Below are positions 4,473-7,075 of a DNA stretch of 7,075 nt, piece by piece (positions within the stretch are counted from its first letter, which is position 1; each line of letters begins with the position of its first letter). The notes beneath the pieces were generated by a model. The model did not search any database, was not told the DNA's origin, and saw only the letters and a program-made list of their open reading frames with translations. Position numbers and translations under genes: made by a program. This DNA is from an uncultured Oscillospiraceae bacterium (GTDB taxonomy: Bacteria; Bacillota; Clostridia; Oscillospirales; Ruminococcaceae). The stretch is taken from assembly GCA_958403605.1 (NCBI GenBank), contig CATXYA010000077.1, positions 1 through 7,075 on the forward strand, given 5' to 3'.

Positions 4473-6140
4473 ATGAAATGCAAACGATTGGTCTCTTTGG
4501 CGCTCGGGTTTGTCATGACGGGAAGCCTGCTGGCGGGCTGCGCCCAAAACAAAACCGTCTCCTCCAGCACCGGCGCGGCCAACGCCGGGGGCACGGGAGA
4601 AGTCAACACGGACCCGTACTACAAGTATCCGGAAAAGATCGAGCTGACGGCGGGCGTCCAGGTTTACGACGCGGCGAAAAAGTTGCCCGAGGGCGACACG
4701 CTGGAGGACAACCGCTACACGCGCTATTTTGAGGAACAGACCAATGTCCATATCACCAACACCTTTGAGGCGCAGAGCGGGACCGCTTACCGCCAAAAGG
4801 TGAAGCTGGCGGCGGCCAGCGACGATCTGCCCGACATCATGTTCATCAACAAAGAGGACTATAGCCTGCTGAAGCAGCTGGTGGAATTCGGCCAGATCGC
4901 CGACCTGACGGACGCGTTCAATACCTATCTCGACCCGGACGTGCGGGAAAAGCTGACCTCCGGCGACGGGAGCGCGATGGCCCAGGTCACGTTTGACGGG
5001 CGCATCATGGCCCTGCCGGAGCCCACGCTCCAGTATGACTCCACCTATCTTTTGTGGATCCGCCAGGACTGGCTGGATAAGCTGGGCCTGGAGCCGCCGA
5101 AAAGTGTGGAAGAGCTGATCAGTGTGGCGCAGGCCTTTATGGAACAGGACCCTGACGGCAACGGCGCCGACGACACCTACGGCATGGTGGCCAACCGCTA
5201 TTACGACTCCACCTTTGAGCCGATTTTCAGCGCCTATGACGCTTATCCCAACCTGTGGTACAAAAATGACGGCGGCGAGGTGGTGTACGGCGGTGTGCAG
5301 CCGGAGGCCAAGGAAGCGCTGGCCGTGCTGCACCAGATGTATGAGCTGGGCATCATCGACACGGAATTCGCCTCCCGTGAAAACGAGAACGAGCTGGTGG
5401 CCTCCAACAAGGCCGGGCTGTATTTCTGCCCGTGGTGGGCGCCCTGGGGCCATTTGGTGGACAGCGTCTCCAATGACCGCAGCGCCGATTGGCGCGCCTA
5501 CGCCCTGCCGCTCAACGCCGAGGGCGAATTCAACGCCCCGGGAGCTTCGCCCGCCAACTACTACATGGTCGTGAGCAGCGAATGCAAAAATATCGATGCG
5601 GTGATGCGTTATTTCAATGTGGCGACCAACCAAAACGACCTGCTGGAAAAAGACCTGTACAAGGGCGAAGAGGGCCTGAGCGAGTCGTACCGGCTGTCCG
5701 CCATCAGCTTTGTGACCGACTATGTGGACTGCATCCCCAAGAAAAACATCCTGTACAACAAGATCCTGGCGGGCGAGGAAGAAATCGGCGGCCCCACGGA
5801 CATCAACCCAGTGGAGACGGAGTTCAACATCAACGCCATCAATGCGGACGCGAAAAACCCCAAGGCCAATATTGAGGACTGGGGCCAAATGGCCGCGTAC
5901 TTGATCGGCGCCAAGCCCTTGGCGGACGATCCCGCACCGAACCTCAAAGCGGGCGCGTTCTACGGCGTCACCGAGACGATGGAGGGCAAATGGGCGAACC
6001 TGAGACAGCTGCAGGAGGAAACCTATCTGGGCATCATCGCCGGCACCATCCCGCTGGACGATTTCGACAAATTTGTGGAAAACTGGAACGCGCAGGGCGG
6101 CAGTACGATCACCGAAGAGGTGCGTGCGTCCGTGCAGTGA
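4473..6140 (+). CDS. Carbohydrate ABC transporter substrate-binding lipoprotein (LplA/YtcQ-like)
   Basis: The extracellular solute-binding component of a CUT1-type importer; it captures an oligosaccharide and hands it to the membrane permeases. The 555 residues match the large LplA/YtcQ-type subfamily rather than ~420-residue MalE-like proteins. A lipoprotein signal peptide runs MKCKRLVSLALGFVMTGSLLAGC, with lipobox LLAGC and lipidated C23, so it is anchored outside the membrane. A Ser/Thr/Ala/Gly-rich tether (about 27-45) follows. The mature domain has the typical AASDDLPDIMF segment, QDWLDKLGLEPPKSVEEL, and a calcium-loop-like DPDGNGADD (D226, D228, N230, D233, D234). ATG 4473 has AAGGGG 10 bases upstream and places the signal peptide correctly; an in-frame TTG at 4443 would add ten polar residues and is rejected. 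It is the first gene of the operon, with the permease 25 bases downstream. The substrate is unknown; related systems take up plant cell-wall oligosaccharides. Confidence 0.93.
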   Translation: MKCKRLVSLALGFVMTGSLLAGCAQNKTVSSSTGAANAGGTGEVNTDPYYKYPEKIELTAGVQVYDAAKKLPEGDTLEDNRYTRYFEEQTNVHITNTFEAQSGTAYRQKVKLAAASDDLPDIMFINKEDYSLLKQLVEFGQIADLTDAFNTYLDPDVREKLTSGDGSAMAQVTFDGRIMALPEPTLQYDSTYLLWIRQDWLDKLGLEPPKSVEELISVAQAFMEQDPDGNGADDTYGMVANRYYDSTFEPIFSAYDAYPNLWYKNDGGEVVYGGVQPEAKEALAVLHQMYELGIIDTEFASRENENELVASNKAGLYFCPWWAPWGHLVDSVSNDRSADWRAYALPLNAEGEFNAPGASPANYYMVVSSECKNIDAVMRYFNVATNQNDLLEKDLYKGEEGLSESYRLSAISFVTDYVDCIPKKNILYNKILAGEEEIGGPTDINPVETEFNINAINADAKNPKANIEDWGQMAAYLIGAKPLADDPAPNLKAGAFYGVTETMEGKWANLRQLQEETYLGIIAGTIPLDDFDKFVENWNAQGGSTITEEVRASVQ

Positions 6141-6165
6141 GCAAGGCGCAGGGAAGGAGAGCCTC

Positions 6166-7075
6166 ATGAAGAAATCAAACGCGGAGGGAAAGCCCGCGCC
6201 GCGCCGCAACCGCATCAGGAATCTCTATGAGGAGATCCAGTACAACCTGATGGTGCTTCCCGGCATTGCGGTGCAGCTGCTGTTTGCCGTGGTGCCCATG
6301 ATCGGCATCGTGCTGGCCTTCCAGAACTACAATCCCCGCAAGGGCTTTTTCGGCTCCGAATGGGTGGGGCTGGAGCATTTCCGTTATATGCTGCAGCTCC
6401 CGGAGATCCGGCAGGTATTTGTGAACACCCTGGTGCTGGCGGTACTGAAGATCGTGTTCCGCATCCTGATCGCGCTGATCTTTGCGCTGCTGCTCAACGA
6501 GGCGCGCCACCGCTGGTTCAAAGGTTTTGTGCAGACCATCGTGTACATTCCGCACTTTATTTCATGGGTGCTGCTCAGCGTGATCTTTCTCGACGTCTTT
6601 TCGGTGAACGGCGTTGTCAACAGCATCATCACGGCGTTTGGCCACGACCCCATCGTGTTTTTGACCTCCAATCAATGGTTCCCTGTGATCCTGGTGGCCA
6701 CCGAGGTGCTCAAGGAGTTTGGCTACAGCGCTATCATTTTCCTGGCGGCGCTGACGGCCATCAATCCCGAGCTTTACGAGGTGGCGGACCTGGACGGGGC
6801 CACGCGCTTTCAAAAGCTGTGGAACGTGACCCTGCCCGGCATCTCCACCACGGTGATCCTGGTGGTGGTGCTGGCGCTGGGCGACGTGCTGAACGCGAAT
6901 TTTGACCAGGTGTTCAACATGTACAACCCGCTGGTCTATCAAAGTGTGGACATCATTGATACCTATGTCTACCGCATCGGCCTAGTAAACGTGCAGTACG
7001 GCCTGGGCACGGCGGTGGGCCTGCTGAAATCCGTCGTCAGCTTTTTGCTGATCATTATTTCCTATAAACTGGCGG
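6166..7075 (+). CDS. Carbohydrate ABC transporter permease, LplB/UgpA-like (3' end cut)
   Basis: An inner-membrane permease subunit of a CUT1 sugar importer, usually paired with a second, LplC-like permease. 303 residues are present; the family is about 300-320, so only a short C-terminal tail is missing beyond the right edge. A basic cytoplasmic N-terminus is followed by about six hydrophobic segments, starting near LMVLPGIAVQLLFAVVPMIG and ending near SVVSFLLIIISYKLA. The conserved cytoplasmic EAA loop that docks the ATPase is EVADLDGATRFQKLWNVTLP (205-224), with G211 and LP 223-224 in place. AAGGAG at 6154-6159 stands 6 bases before the ATG. The 25-base gap from the binding-protein gene has no terminator, so the two are co-transcribed. 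No ATPase gene is seen. Systems of this type commonly use a shared MsmX-like ATPase encoded elsewhere, an inference from family knowledge. Confidence 0.94.
   Translation, partial: MKKSNAEGKPAPRRNRIRNLYEEIQYNLMVLPGIAVQLLFAVVPMIGIVLAFQNYNPRKGFFGSEWVGLEHFRYMLQLPEIRQVFVNTLVLAVLKIVFRILIALIFALLLNEARHRWFKGFVQTIVYIPHFISWVLLSVIFLDVFSVNGVVNSIITAFGHDPIVFLTSNQWFPVILVATEVLKEFGYSAIIFLAALTAINPELYEVADLDGATRFQKLWNVTLPGISTTVILVVVLALGDVLNANFDQVFNMYNPLVYQSVDIIDTYVYRIGLVNVQYGLGTAVGLLKSVVSFLLIIISYKLA

Noticed and set aside
4377..6215. 612-residue open frame on the minus strand opposite the binding-protein gene
   Set aside because: It is antisense to a clearly real lipoprotein gene, has no family features or ribosome site, and reflects codon bias in GC-rich DNA.

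Overview
The window looks like a GC-rich (roughly 55-60%) chromosomal stretch of a Firmicute, most likely a gut-type clostridium of the Oscillospirales/Ruminococcaceae kind. This rests on strong AGGAGG/AAGGAG ribosome binding sites, sigma-A-like promoters, intrinsic terminators with T-tracts, a lipoprotein-anchored sugar-binding protein and a clostridial-style ferredoxin/Crp-Fnr pair. The genus is inference; no rRNA or other marker is present. I find no tRNA, rRNA, CRISPR repeat array, insertion sequence or origin.

Layout. (1) Positions 1-1268, minus strand: the N-terminal ~422 residues of a Cas3 HD nuclease-helicase whose motifs resemble type I-C. The gene runs off the left edge, so any cas5/cas8c/cas7/cas4/cas1/cas2 genes and array would lie outside to the left. 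(2) 1269-1494: a dense control region with a cas3 promoter, a dyad over its -35 region, a minus-strand intrinsic terminator, and a plus-strand promoter of MerR type (19-bp spacer containing an inverted repeat). (3) 1495-2469, plus: a YajO-like aldo/keto reductase, followed by a 19-bp perfect hairpin shared with the convergent next gene. (4) 2588-3289, minus, and 3389-4060, plus: a divergent pair made of a cysteine-rich ferredoxin-like protein with an incomplete second cluster motif and a Crp/Fnr-family regulator. Their promoters overlap and an inverted repeat lies at a likely activator position. A strong terminator ends the regulator gene. (5) 4112-4472: a 360-base gap whose right part holds an extended -10 promoter, a 20-bp palindrome centred on CpG (LacI/CcpA type) and a leader hairpin. 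(6) 4473-6140 and 6166-right edge, plus: a CUT1-type carbohydrate ABC importer operon, lipoprotein binding protein then LplB-like permease. The second permease is expected beyond the right edge.

The units appear functionally independent: CRISPR defence, an electrophile- or redox-responsive reductase, a redox or nitrosative-stress-like ferredoxin/regulator pair, and oligosaccharide uptake. I see no convincing new multi-gene system. The most informative material is regulatory (three different operator architectures) together with the unusual iron-sulfur protein.
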